From: Paramagnetospirillum magneticum AMB-1
Lineage (GTDB): Bacteria; Pseudomonadota; Alphaproteobacteria; Rhodospirillales; Magnetospirillaceae
Length of the DNA: 64,000 bases
Direction of reading: 5' to 3'
Assembly: GCF_000009985.1 (NCBI RefSeq)
Contig: NC_007626.1
Location: 4,519,943-4,583,942, forward strand
Shown here piece after piece: positions 1 to 8,430 of this stretch; the stretch's first letter is position 1, and each line of letters begins with the position of its first letter. The translations under genes were made by a program, and so were the position numbers. Under the pieces are notes generated by a model, which worked only from the letters and a program-made list of their open reading frames with translations, had not been told where the DNA came from and did not search any database.

Positions 1-594
1 CTGGGCGAGATCGACCAGATCCCGCCAGCCTATTCCGCCATCAAGATCGACGGCCAGCGCGCCTACGACCTGGCCCGCGCCGGGGAAGAGGTGGAGATCA
101 AGCCCCGCCGTGTCGCCATCAAAAGCTTCACCCTGCTGGGCCAGCCCGACGCCGACCACGCCGATTTCGAGGTCCATTGCGGCAAGGGCACCTATGTGCG
201 CTCCCTGGCCCGGGACCTGTCCCTGGCGCTGGGCACCGTGGGCCATGTCTCGGTGCTGCGCCGCATCGCCTGCGGCCCATTCAACGAGCAAAACGCGATT
301 TCCCTTGAATCCCTGGAGGACTTGAGTCAAGTTCCCGCCCCTTGGACCTTTCTGCTTCCCATCGAGACCGCGCTGGACGACATCCCGGCACTGGCCCTGA
401 CGGAAAGCGAGGCCCGCCGCCTCCAGAGCGGTAATCCCGTGTCAATCTCGCACGTGGTTTCCCGACATCCGCAGGCTGAACTCGCCGAAGGCACAGTGTG
501 CCGGGCGATGCAGGCAGAGCGGTTGGTGGCGTTGGTTCGCATCGAAAGCGGCGAAATCCGTCCGGTGCGGGTCATGAATCTCACCGAAGAATAG
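1..594 (+). CDS. truB: tRNA pseudouridine(55) synthase TruB, C-terminal part (5' end outside window)
   Basis: TruB makes pseudouridine 55 in the T loop of tRNAs. The frame is open from the first base, so the gene starts upstream and about 197 codons are visible. It carries the family signatures PPAYSAIKIDGQRAY near the left edge and KGTYVRSLARDL further on. The catalytic Asp motif lies in the missing N-terminal part. A GTG at 91 is inside the conserved domain and is not a start. The stop is 9 bp before rpsO, and the rpsO ribosome binding site overlaps this stop. The truB-rpsO-pnp order is common in proteobacteria and supports the call. Confidence 0.95.
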   Translation: MGEIDQIPPAYSAIKIDGQRAYDLARAGEEVEIKPRRVAIKSFTLLGQPDADHADFEVHCGKGTYVRSLARDLSLALGTVGHVSVLRRIACGPFNEQNAISLESLEDLSQVPAPWTFLLPIETALDDIPALALTESEARRLQSGNPVSISHVVSRHPQAELAEGTVCRAMQAERLVALVRIESGEIRPVRVMNLTEE

Positions 595-603
595 GAGTAG
601 ACG

Positions 604-873
604 ATGTCGATCACTGCTGAGCGTACCCAGGAACTCGTCAAGGAATACGCGACCAAGGAAGGTGACACCGGCTCCGCCGAGGTCCAGGTCGCCATTCTGT
701 CGGAGCGCATCCGCAACCTGACCGAGCACCTGAAGTCTCACAAGAAGGATTTCCACTCGCGCCGCGGCCTGCTGATCATGGTTGGCCAGCGTCGTCGCAT
801 GCTCGACTACCTGAAGGCCAAGGACAACAAGCGCTACGAGGGCCTGATTGGCCGCCTCGGTCTGCGCAAGTAA
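604..873 (+). CDS. rpsO: 30S ribosomal protein S15
   Basis: S15 is a primary 16S rRNA-binding protein of the small-subunit platform. The 89-residue product has the usual family length. It contains the conserved GDTGSAEVQVAILSERI helix and the HSRRGLLIMVGQRRRMLDYL RNA-binding region. AGGAG, overlapping the truB stop, sits correctly before the ATG. It is probably co-transcribed with truB and pnp. In E. coli S15 represses its own translation; no such element was verified here. Confidence 0.97.
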   Translation: MSITAERTQELVKEYATKEGDTGSAEVQVAILSERIRNLTEHLKSHKKDFHSRRGLLIMVGQRRRMLDYLKAKDNKRYEGLIGRLGLRK

Positions 874-916
874 TCCTGACCGACAGACATACGAAGGCCG
901 GGCGTCGCCTGGAATG

Positions 917-946
917 CACCCGCGCGGGGATGGCTCCGCGCGGGTG
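917..946 (+). terminator. rpsO-pnp intergenic hairpin
   Basis: An 11 bp perfect stem (CACCCGCGCGG with CCGCGCGGGTG) closes an 8 nt loop in the 170 bp gap between rpsO and pnp. There is no T tract after it. It could be an attenuator or, as in E. coli rpsO-pnp, an RNase III processing site used in PNPase autoregulation. That role is inferred from position only. Confidence 0.6.
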
Positions 947-1043
947 ACCGTATTTGAGCCGTTTGAAAGTGGCCGATACGAGAAATTGACGCCGGGACCG
1001 ACCGCAATCCGGCGGCGGTCCTAAACATAAGGAAGCGACTTAC

Positions 1044-3206
1044 ATGTCCATGTTCAATGTCCACCGCAAGGAAATCACCTGGGGCGGCCGCAAGCTGGTT
1101 CTGGAGACCGGCAAGGTCGCCCGTCAGGCCGACGGCGCCGTGATGGTCACCTATGGCGAAACCTCGGTGCTGTGCACCGTGGTGGGCGCCAAGAGCCAGA
1201 AGCCCGGCATCGACTTCTTCCCCCTGACGGTGAACTACCAGGAGAAGGCCTTTGCCGCGGGCAAGATCCCCGGTGGCTTCTTCAAGCGCGAAGGCCGTCC
1301 GAGCGAGAAGGAGACCCTGGTCTCCCGCCTGATCGACCGCCCGATCCGCCCGCTGTTCGCCGATGGCTTCCGCAATGAAGTGCAGGTGGTCTGCACCGTG
1401 CTGAGCCACGACCTCGAGAACGATCCCGACATCGCCGCCCTGGTCGGCACCTCGGCCGCCCTGACCATTTCCGGCCTGCCCTTCATGGGCCCGGTGGGCG
1501 CGGCCCGCGTCGGCTATGTGGACGGCGCCTATGTGCTGAACCCGCTGGTCGGCGATCTGCCCAAGAGCGAGCTGGACCTGGTGGTCGCCGGCACCGTCGA
1601 AGGCGTGCTGATGGTCGAATCCGAAGCCAAGCAGTTGTCGGAAGACGTCATGCTGGGCGCCGTGATGTTCGGCCACCGCGAGTTCCAGGCGGTGATCCAG
1701 GCGATCATCGATCTGGCCGAGGAATGCGCCAAGGACCCGTGGGACCTGCCCGAGCCCCCCGCCGAGGTGGCGGTGGTCACCGGTAAGTTCAACGACGCGG
1801 GCGTCCCCGCCGAACTGGCCGAAGCCTATAAGATCATCAAGAAGCAGGACCGTTACGCCGCCGTCGGCGCCGTGAAGAAGAAGGCCCTGGCCCTGTTGAC
1901 CGAGGCGGCCGAGATCGCCGTGGCCGGCGGCATCCTGAAGCACCTGGAAGCCGATGTCGTCCGTGGCAACATCCTGAAGACCGGCGTGCGCATCGACGGC
2001 CGCGACACCAAGACCGTCCGCGCCATCGAGGTCGAGGTCGGCGTTCTGCCCCGCGCCCACGGTTCCGCCCTGTTCACCCGCGGCGAGACCCAGGCCCTGG
2101 TGGTCGCCACTCTGGGCACCGGCCAGGACGAGCAGATCATCGACCAGCTGGCGGGCGAGTACCGCGAGCACTTCATGCTGCACTACAACTTCCCTCCCTA
2201 CTCGGTGGGTGAAGCCGGCCGCATGGGTTCGCCCGGCCGCCGCGAGATCGGCCACGGCAAGCTGGCCTGGCGCGCCATGCGTCCCTGCCTGCCGGCCAAG
2301 GAGAGCTTCCCCTACACCATGCGCGTGGTGTCGGAGATCACCGAGTCCAACGGCTCGTCGTCCATGGCCTCGGTCTGCGGTTCGTCCCTGGCCCTGATGG
2401 ATGCCGGCGTGCCCCTGCCCAAGCCGGTGGCGGGTATCGCCATGGGTCTGATCAAGGAAGGCACCGACTTCGCCGTGCTGTCCGACATCCTGGGTGACGA
2501 GGATCACCTGGGCGATATGGACTTCAAGGTGGCCGGCACCGTCGACGGCGTCACCGCCCTGCAGATGGACATCAAGATCACCTCGATCACCGAGGAGATC
2601 ATGAAGATCGCCCTGGGTCAGGCCAAGGACGGCCGTATCCACATCCTGGGCGAGATGAACAAGGGCCTGGATCACGCCCGTGATTCGGTGTCGGGCAATG
2701 CGCCGCGCATCACCACCATCTCCATCCCCAAGGAGAAGATCCGCGAAGTCATCGGCACCGGCGGCAAGGTCATCCGCGAGATCTGCGAGCAGACCGGCGC
2801 CAAGATCGACATCGATGACGACGGCACCATCAAGGTCGCCTCGGTGGACGCCGATGCCGCCCAGCGCGCCATCGACTGGATCCGCGGCATCGTCGCCGAG
2901 CCCGAGCTGGGTGTGATCTACAACGGCAAGGTCGTGAAGGTCGTCGATTTCGGCGCCTTCGTGAACTTCCTGGGCTCGCGCGATGGCCTGGTCCACATCT
3001 CGGAGCTGGCCCGCGAGCGCGTCGCCAAGACCGCCGACGTGGTCAAGCAGGGCGACGTGGTCAAGGTCAAGGTCCTGGGCTTCGACGACCGCGGCAAGGT
3101 GAAGCTGTCCATGAAGCAGGTGGATCAGACCACCGGCGAGGACATCTCCGCCCAGCTGGAAGCCGAGCGCGCCGCCTCCAAGCGCGAGCGTCACCACGAG
3201 GATTGA
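1044..3206 (+). CDS. pnp: polyribonucleotide nucleotidyltransferase (PNPase)
   Basis: PNPase degrades RNA phosphorolytically from the 3' end and is a core part of RNA decay. The 720-residue protein has the full domain order: RNase PH-like 1 (about 10-145), an all-helical linker, RNase PH-like 2 (about 310-540, with the acidic active-site stretch SDILGDEDHLGDMDF), a KH domain with IGTGGK in its GxxG loop (about 550-610), and an S1 domain (about 620-690, VDFGAFVNFLGSRDGLVHIS). The ATG follows an AAGGAAGCGA purine stretch. A long open frame on the opposite strand is a codon-bias shadow. A T-rich terminator follows. Confidence 0.98.
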   Translation: MSMFNVHRKEITWGGRKLVLETGKVARQADGAVMVTYGETSVLCTVVGAKSQKPGIDFFPLTVNYQEKAFAAGKIPGGFFKREGRPSEKETLVSRLIDRPIRPLFADGFRNEVQVVCTVLSHDLENDPDIAALVGTSAALTISGLPFMGPVGAARVGYVDGAYVLNPLVGDLPKSELDLVVAGTVEGVLMVESEAKQLSEDVMLGAVMFGHREFQAVIQAIIDLAEECAKDPWDLPEPPAEVAVVTGKFNDAGVPAELAEAYKIIKKQDRYAAVGAVKKKALALLTEAAEIAVAGGILKHLEADVVRGNILKTGVRIDGRDTKTVRAIEVEVGVLPRAHGSALFTRGETQALVVATLGTGQDEQIIDQLAGEYREHFMLHYNFPPYSVGEAGRMGSPGRREIGHGKLAWRAMRPCLPAKESFPYTMRVVSEITESNGSSSMASVCGSSLALMDAGVPLPKPVAGIAMGLIKEGTDFAVLSDILGDEDHLGDMDFKVAGTVDGVTALQMDIKITSITEEIMKIALGQAKDGRIHILGEMNKGLDHARDSVSGNAPRITTISIPKEKIREVIGTGGKVIREICEQTGAKIDIDDDGTIKVASVDADAAQRAIDWIRGIVAEPELGVIYNGKVVKVVDFGAFVNFLGSRDGLVHISELARERVAKTADVVKQGDVVKVKVLGFDDRGKVKLSMKQVDQTTGEDISAQLEAERAASKRERHHED

Positions 3207-3227
3207 TCCTCGGATAGGCTTTGAATG

Positions 3228-3262
3228 AAAAGGCGCGGTTCCGAAAGGGGCCGCGCTTTTTT
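3228..3262 (+). terminator. intrinsic terminator after pnp
   Basis: A GC-rich stem (GCGCGG with CCGCGC, with flanking A and T runs that can extend pairing) is followed by TTTTTT. It lies 22 bp after the pnp stop, the classic rho-independent arrangement. It sits just upstream of the first inverted-repeat unit. Confidence 0.85.
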
Positions 3263-3271
3263 ACTCATAAT

Positions 3272-3370
3272 GTCATCCCGAGCGAAAGCGAGGGATCTCC
3301 GCCTGGGCGAGCGTGTCAAAACCGGACAGGGCATGCCAGAATGAGATCCCTCGCTCTCGCTCGGGATGAC
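3272..3370. repeat. REPIN-like inverted-repeat unit A
   Basis: Left arm 3272-3299 and right arm 3343-3370 are reverse complements at 27 of 28 positions. Each arm is itself imperfectly palindromic (ATCCCGAGCG...CGAGGGAT). The spacer is 43 bp and begins CGCCTGG and ends CAGAAT. The same plan with a 43 bp spacer recurs at 3665-3764 and 52731-52834. The right arm contains the likely ATG (3366) of the GIY-YIG gene. Confidence 0.9.
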
Positions 3371-3659
3371 ACCGTTGCAGCGGCACTTCTACGTCTACAT
3401 GCTGTCGAGCGTATCCGGCGTGCTGTATGTCGGCGTCACCAACGACCTGGCTCGCAGACTGCAGGAGCATCGGAGCGGTATCGCGGACGGATTCACAAAG
3501 CGCTATCATTGCCATCGGCTGGTCTGGTTCGAGATGACCGGCGATGTGAACGCCGCCATAGCCCGAGAAAAGCAGATCAAGGGCTGGAGGCGCTCCAAGA
3601 AAGAACACCTGATCCGCGAGACGAATCCAGCCTGGGCGGATTTGGCTCAGGATTTCTGA
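3366..3659 (+). CDS. small GIY-YIG domain nuclease
   Basis: This 97-residue single-domain protein belongs to the UvrC-N/YhbQ-like GIY-YIG group. The GIY equivalent is VYM (10-12) and the YIG equivalent is YVG (21-23). NDLARRLQEHRSG carries the catalytic Arg, and IAREKQIKGWRR carries the catalytic Glu (E68). Such proteins cut or nick DNA through a single metal-bound site, but the biological role of this small class is poorly known. The start codon lies inside the right arm of a repeat unit and no good ribosome binding site is visible. A second unit begins 5 bp after the stop, so the gene is tightly bracketed by repeats. Confidence 0.85.
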   Translation: MTPLQRHFYVYMLSSVSGVLYVGVTNDLARRLQEHRSGIADGFTKRYHCHRLVWFEMTGDVNAAIAREKQIKGWRRSKKEHLIRETNPAWADLAQDF

Positions 3660-3664
3660 AAACT

Positions 3665-3764
3665 CTCATCCCGAGCGGATGCGAGGGATCCCCGTTTGGC
3701 ACGGCGGCGCCGAGCCGGTACCATCGGAGCAGAAAGAGATTCCTCGGCTCCGCCTCGGAATGAC
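3665..3764. repeat. REPIN-like inverted-repeat unit B
   Basis: Left arm 3665-3692 (TCATCCCGAGCGGATGCG...) and right arm 3736-3764 (...CTCGGAATGAC) flank a 43 bp spacer that begins CGTTTGG and ends CAGAAA. The arms are less alike than in unit A, with ATCCC on the left and ATTCC on the right. The unit fills almost the whole gap between the GIY-YIG gene and msrB. Confidence 0.85.
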
Positions 3765-3777
3765 AGGGATGGTGACC

Positions 3778-4173
3778 ATGACCGACAAAGTGGTGAAGAC
3801 CGAAGCCGAGTGGCAGGCGCAACTGAGTCCCGGCCAATACGCCGTGACCCGGCAGAAAGCCACCGAGCGGCCGTTCTCCGGCCAATACGACCACCACTTC
3901 CAGCCGGGCAAGTACGCCTGCGTCTGCTGTGGTCAGGAGCTGTTCCTGTCCGAGGCCAAGTTCAATTCCGGCTGCGGCTGGCCCGCCTTCTCCATGCCCG
4001 CCGCTCCGCAAGCGGTGACCGAGGAGCGGGACCGCAGCCATGGCATGATCCGTACCGAGGTTCTGTGCTCGCGCTGCGACGCCCATCTCGGGCACGTCTT
4101 CGACGACGGGCCGGGACCGACGGGGCTGCGCTACTGCATCAACTCGCTGTCGCTCAAGTTCGAGGCGCCGTAA
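3778..4173 (+). CDS. msrB: peptide-methionine (R)-S-oxide reductase MsrB
   Basis: MsrB reduces the R epimer of methionine sulfoxide in oxidised proteins. With the ATG at 3778 (AGGGA about 8 nt upstream) the product is 131 residues, normal for the family. Zinc ligands are the CxxC pairs C48/C51 and C97/C100. The catalytic Cys is C120 in LRYCINSLSLKF, and C66 in SGCGWPAF is a likely resolving Cys. The open frame extends upstream into repeat unit B, but those codons are not MsrB-like. The 3' end overlaps the convergent VF530-like gene by 20 bp. Confidence 0.95.
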   Translation: MTDKVVKTEAEWQAQLSPGQYAVTRQKATERPFSGQYDHHFQPGKYACVCCGQELFLSEAKFNSGCGWPAFSMPAAPQAVTEERDRSHGMIRTEVLCSRCDAHLGHVFDDGPGPTGLRYCINSLSLKFEAP

Positions 4174-4381
4174 GCTTCAGGTAAAGCTCTTCCACCTTCT
4201 GCCGCGCCCAGGGGGTCTGGCGCAGGAATTTCAGGCTCGACTTGATGCTGGGATTGTTGAAGAAGCATTGCAGATTGATCTGCTGGCACAGCCCGGCCCA
4301 GCCGTAATGGCGGACCAGGGTGGTCAGCACGGTTTCCAGCGTGATGCCGTGAAGGGGGTTCTTGGGCTGCGGTCCGGTCAT
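4154..4381 (-). CDS. VF530-family (DUF2132) small DNA-binding-like protein
   Basis: The 75-residue product, read from the ATG at 4381, matches the DUF2132/VF530 family: KNPLHGITLETVLTTLV, then HYGWAGLCQQINLQCF, then NNPSIKSSLKFLRQTPWAR. Family members form a compact helical fold noted as DNA-binding-like; a cellular function is not established. An upstream in-frame start at 4450 would add 23 residues that do not resemble the family. The gene converges with msrB and overlaps its last 20 bp. Confidence 0.85.
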   Translation of the reverse strand: MTGPQPKNPLHGITLETVLTTLVRHYGWAGLCQQINLQCFFNNPSIKSSLKFLRQTPWARQKVEELYLKLTAPRT

Positions 4382-4482
4382 GGCCGCAGCATAATGCGGC
4401 CGAGGCACATCCGTCCAATTGCATCCGCGACGATTTTGTCCTAACACCACCCCATGATCATCGTGGCGAAAGGGCCCTTTCC

Positions 4483-5370
<888 letters not shown>

Positions 5371-5743
5371 TGTTTTCGAATAGCCCATGAGCCAAGGCCC
5401 TTCGCCCGACGCCGTTCTTTGCCGGTTGAGGGGTCCGGGCGACCCCGGCGCCCGACATTGAAAGTCCGGGCACCTTCCAATGCCGGGGCGCCGATCCCTT
5501 CCGGACCGTGGCGATATCCTCGGGCCAACCGGCACAGCCGGACTGGTGCCGGTCGACCTCAGGACCGGCGAGAACAGCCGCCACCCCCCCGACGATCACG
5601 TCCCGCCAATCCGAGACGGATGGCCCATCCATCTTGGAAATGCTGGTTTACGCATGCTTCAAATTGGCGTATCCCCTTAATATAGGGGGTGGACGGCCAA
5701 GCCGCGCCACGTGGAAAATTTCAGAGAAATTGGAGTTTCCCTG
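5371..5743. other. non-coding gap between mtnP and the glycosyltransferase, with stacked hairpins
   Basis: No gene is evident here. From 5430 to 5446 GGGGTC pairs with GACCCC. From 5447 to 5492 a longer imperfect inverted repeat (GGCGCCCGACATTG with CAATGCCGGGGCGCC) encloses a short spacer. These could terminate mtnP transcription. Near 5673-5690 a CCCCT/AGGGG pair flanks TAATAT in AT-richer DNA just before the next gene and may belong to its promoter. Composition shifts from GC-rich to AT-rich at about 5640. Confidence 0.5.
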
Positions 5744-7012
5744 GTGAAAAAGGTCGTGATTCCGTGGCGATTGCCATCTTACAAGAGGCTTAACGGCTAC
5801 CATCCCTTAATTTCCAGCTACGTTGAGAGTGCGCCCGAGGACGTAGTCTTCTCATTTGCTGAAGACGCCGGAATAACGCAGGCCTCTCTGGCGGAGGTTG
5901 CCACAAACCTCATAAGAATCGGTTGCAAGCTTGGACAGACACCAAATTTCAACCTCGGCAAACACGATACCTCTGTAAGTGAGTTTTGCAAGATCAGCGA
6001 CCTGGAGTCGCAGGCTCGAATTGAGACGGCGGCGACGACGGCGGACATTATATTTCATCATACCGCCCCGCTACATCTTGGCACAAAGCCATTCATTCTG
6101 CATTTTGAGAGCATTACGCCACTATTCATCCCTTTTATTTATCATGGGTCGACGTGGGACATTGACATCAAGTCGCTGCCATTTTTTCACTACATAAAGC
6201 AACTCCTTGAAAGCGACATGTGTCGGGGAATATTTACGCACGTCAAGAGCAGCTATGATGTATTCTTGAGGCTATTTGATAGCTGTGTCATTGCCGACAA
6301 GACCAGATACATTACATTGGGCGTCAGCGCGCCGGAACAGTTCGACAAGCGAATTTCAGATAAGATCGATAGTCAGTCCCGCGACCGACTAAACATCGTC
6401 TTCACCAACTCGTTCCAAAACTCCGCCGCCGGCTTCTTCGTTCGCGGCGGCTGGGAGGTCTTGAAAGCATTCCAGGCCCTTCGCGCGACCCACCCCCATG
6501 CCACCCTGACGATCCTGTCGGCGCGCACACAGGATGTGGACTTCATGGAAACAGGCCGCCACCACGAAGGCGTCACCTGGCTTGATCAGGGGATCGAGGA
6601 CCAGCAACTATTCGAACTTTTGGCGGATGCCGATATCTTCATGCTGCCGGCGGCGGGATTGCACAGCTACTCCGTCCTGCGAGCGATGAGATTTGGCGCG
6701 GTCCTCATTTGCTCTGACGCTCCCGGATATGAGGAGTACGTGACCGATAACGTCAATGCCGTGGTCATCAGTGGGCGACGCAGCCAAATCTATCAAATCG
6801 ATCCATCGACGGGCTGGATGCGCGACAATTACCAGTCGGCCTTTTCCCTTAACCGGGAGATTATCGCAGACCTGACCAATGTGCTGGTCCGTCTGGCGGA
6901 CAACCCCGATGAGCGCCGCCGCTTGGGCCGTCAGGCGCTGATGGACGTGAGGAATAAGTATCGGCTGGAGCCCTGGGTCCGGGAGATCAGCCGAATTATT
7001 GCATCAGCGTGA
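5744..7012 (+). CDS. glycosyltransferase, GT4-like (GT-B fold)
   Basis: The 422-residue product from the GTG at 5744 (GGAG about 9 nt upstream; another GTG at 5711 is possible) has a C-terminal Rossmann half typical of GT4 enzymes. VTWLDQGIEDQQLFELLADADIFMLPA precedes AMRFGAVLICSDAPGYEEYV, the usual nucleotide-sugar region. The N-terminal half (5750-6370) is clearly AT-richer than the surroundings, while the second half is GC-rich like the host. Substrate and acceptor cannot be told; surface polysaccharide is likely. It has no sequence link to the mtn genes on either side and looks inserted. Confidence 0.75.
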   Translation: MKKVVIPWRLPSYKRLNGYHPLISSYVESAPEDVVFSFAEDAGITQASLAEVATNLIRIGCKLGQTPNFNLGKHDTSVSEFCKISDLESQARIETAATTADIIFHHTAPLHLGTKPFILHFESITPLFIPFIYHGSTWDIDIKSLPFFHYIKQLLESDMCRGIFTHVKSSYDVFLRLFDSCVIADKTRYITLGVSAPEQFDKRISDKIDSQSRDRLNIVFTNSFQNSAAGFFVRGGWEVLKAFQALRATHPHATLTILSARTQDVDFMETGRHHEGVTWLDQGIEDQQLFELLADADIFMLPAAGLHSYSVLRAMRFGAVLICSDAPGYEEYVTDNVNAVVISGRRSQIYQIDPSTGWMRDNYQSAFSLNREIIADLTNVLVRLADNPDERRRLGRQALMDVRNKYRLEPWVREISRIIASA

Positions 7013-7147
7013 GTGCAGCGGCCACTTTGACCCAGCCCCGCTTGGCTCGCGGCCGAATGCCGCATCGGCCGGCGCCTCCCGGATAGGCCGCTCATCCGCC
7101 CTGCGGCGAGCCCTGCCGCAGGACCATCGCAATTGCCTCTCTGGGTC

Positions 7148-7193
7148 GGAGCATCCGATTGCTCCGTTCGGCGGCATCCCTTAGAGTGCCGCC
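7148..7193 (+). promoter_or_regulatory. tandem hairpins in the mtnA leader
   Basis: Two consecutive stems, GGAGC/GCTCC (7148-7165) and GGCGGC/GCCGCC (7170-7193), lie just upstream of the mtnA ATG at 7215 and are followed by GTTTCCCC. They could be a weak terminator for the glycosyltransferase or leader structure of mtnA. They match no riboswitch class I recognise. Confidence 0.35.
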
Positions 7194-7214
7194 GTTTCCC
7201 CTGGAGAGCGCCCC

Positions 7215-8303
7215 ATGAAGATCAACGGCACCCCCTACCGCACCATCTGGCTGGCCAAGGATGGCAGGACGGTCGAGATCATCGACCAGACCCGCCTGCC
7301 CCACGAATTCGTGGTGGTGCCACTGGCCAGCCTGGAGGATGCCGCCAAATCCATCAAGGACATGTGGGTACGGGGCGCGCCGCTGATCGGCGCCACCGCC
7401 GCCTACGGCATGGCCCTGGCCACCCTGGCCGATGCCTCCGACGCCGGGCTGGAGCGGGCCTATCAGGTGCTGCACGCCACCAGGCCCACCGCCATCAACC
7501 TGAAATGGGCCCTGGACGAGATGATCGCGGCCTTGACCCCGCTGCCCGTGCCGGAGCGCAGTGCCGCCGCCTATGCCCGCGCCGCCGAGATCTGCGACGA
7601 GGATTCGGCCCAGAACGCCGCGCTGGGCGAGCATGGCGCGGCCATCATCGCCGCCCATCACAAGGCCAAGAACCGCACCATCAACATCCTCACCCACTGC
7701 AATGCCGGCTGGCTGGCCACGGTGGATTGGGGCACGGCGCTGGCCCCCATCTACAAGGCCTTCGACGCCGGCATTCCGCTGCATGTCTGGGTGGACGAGA
7801 CCCGGCCGCGCAACCAGGGCGCCAGCCTGACGGCGCGTGAGCTGAACTGGCACGGCGTGCCCCATACGGTGATCGCCGACAACACCGGCGGCCACCTGAT
7901 GCAGCACGGCATGGTCGATCTGTGCATCGTCGGCACCGACCGCACCACCCGCAACGGCGACGTCTGCAACAAGATCGGCACCTACCTGAAGGCCCTGGCC
8001 GCCAAGGACAACAACGTGCCCTTCTATGTGGGCCTGCCCAGCCCGACCATCGACTGGAATGTGGCCGACGGGGTCAAGGAGATCCCCATCGAGGAGCGGT
8101 CCGACCGCGAGCAGACCCACATCTTCGGCAAGACCGAAGACGGCGTGGTGCGCGAGGTGCAGGTCACCCCCGACGGCTCGCCCGCCGTCAATTACGGCTT
8201 TGACGTCACGCCAGCCCGTCTGGTCACCGGACTGATCACCGAGCGCGGCGTGTGCGAGGCCTCGCCGGAGGGACTGAAGGGGCTGTTCCCCGAGCGGGCA
8301 TAA
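7215..8303 (+). CDS. mtnA: S-methyl-5-thioribose-1-phosphate isomerase
   Basis: MtnA converts methylthioribose 1-phosphate to methylthioribulose 1-phosphate. The 362-residue protein is in the eIF2B-like isomerase family. It shows WVRGAPLIGATAAYG, the catalytic Cys in ILTHCNAGWLA, the substrate segment ETRPRNQGASLTAREL and the catalytic Asp in VGTDRTTRNGDVCNKIGTY. The ATG follows CTGGAGAGCGCCCC, a good ribosome binding site. It works directly after MtnP. The other salvage genes are not in this window. Confidence 0.96.
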   Translation: MKINGTPYRTIWLAKDGRTVEIIDQTRLPHEFVVVPLASLEDAAKSIKDMWVRGAPLIGATAAYGMALATLADASDAGLERAYQVLHATRPTAINLKWALDEMIAALTPLPVPERSAAAYARAAEICDEDSAQNAALGEHGAAIIAAHHKAKNRTINILTHCNAGWLATVDWGTALAPIYKAFDAGIPLHVWVDETRPRNQGASLTARELNWHGVPHTVIADNTGGHLMQHGMVDLCIVGTDRTTRNGDVCNKIGTYLKALAAKDNNVPFYVGLPSPTIDWNVADGVKEIPIEERSDREQTHIFGKTEDGVVREVQVTPDGSPAVNYGFDVTPARLVTGLITERGVCEASPEGLKGLFPERA

Positions 8304-8308
8304 AAGAC

Positions 8309-8424
8309 CTGGGCTGCCGCCCAGACCCGCCTGGAGGCCGAACCTCCAGACCACCCTTTGTTTCAATAAGCTGGAGGGCTCGGGAGGCTGTGCCTCCCGA
8401 CTGGGGATCGGGGCGAGAGCCCCG
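8309..8424. repeat. stacked-hairpin repeat at the mtnA/rmuC convergent junction (copy 1)
   Basis: Four stems follow one another: CTGGGC/GCCCAG, CTGGAGG/CCTCCAG, CGGGAGGC/GCCTCCCG and CGGGGC/GCCCCG, with a T-rich patch between the second and third. The last two stems, spaced by ACTGGGGAT, recur at 21257-21378 and 45454-45497. It separates converging genes and probably ends transcription from both sides. Confidence 0.75.
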
Positions 8425-8430
8425 AATGCC

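Noticed and set aside
834..3197. 787-codon open frame antisense to pnp
   Set aside because: Low-complexity, Gly/His/Asp-rich translation caused by GC-skewed third positions of pnp. It lacks a ribosome binding site and family resemblance. Similar long antisense frames under dld, addA, the MCPs and the kinase were rejected for the same reason.
3221..3763. 180-codon frame running through both repeat units and the GIY-YIG gene
   Set aside because: It is out of frame with the recognisable GIY-YIG protein and consists of repeat-derived sequence.
3272..3764. CRISPR array
   Set aside because: The repeats are inverted, few and differently spaced from direct CRISPR repeats, and no cas genes are present.
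5419..5747. Small Pro/Arg-rich open frames between mtnP and the glycosyltransferase
   Set aside because: Overlapping frames in several phases, no ribosome binding site, and the region is dominated by inverted repeats.
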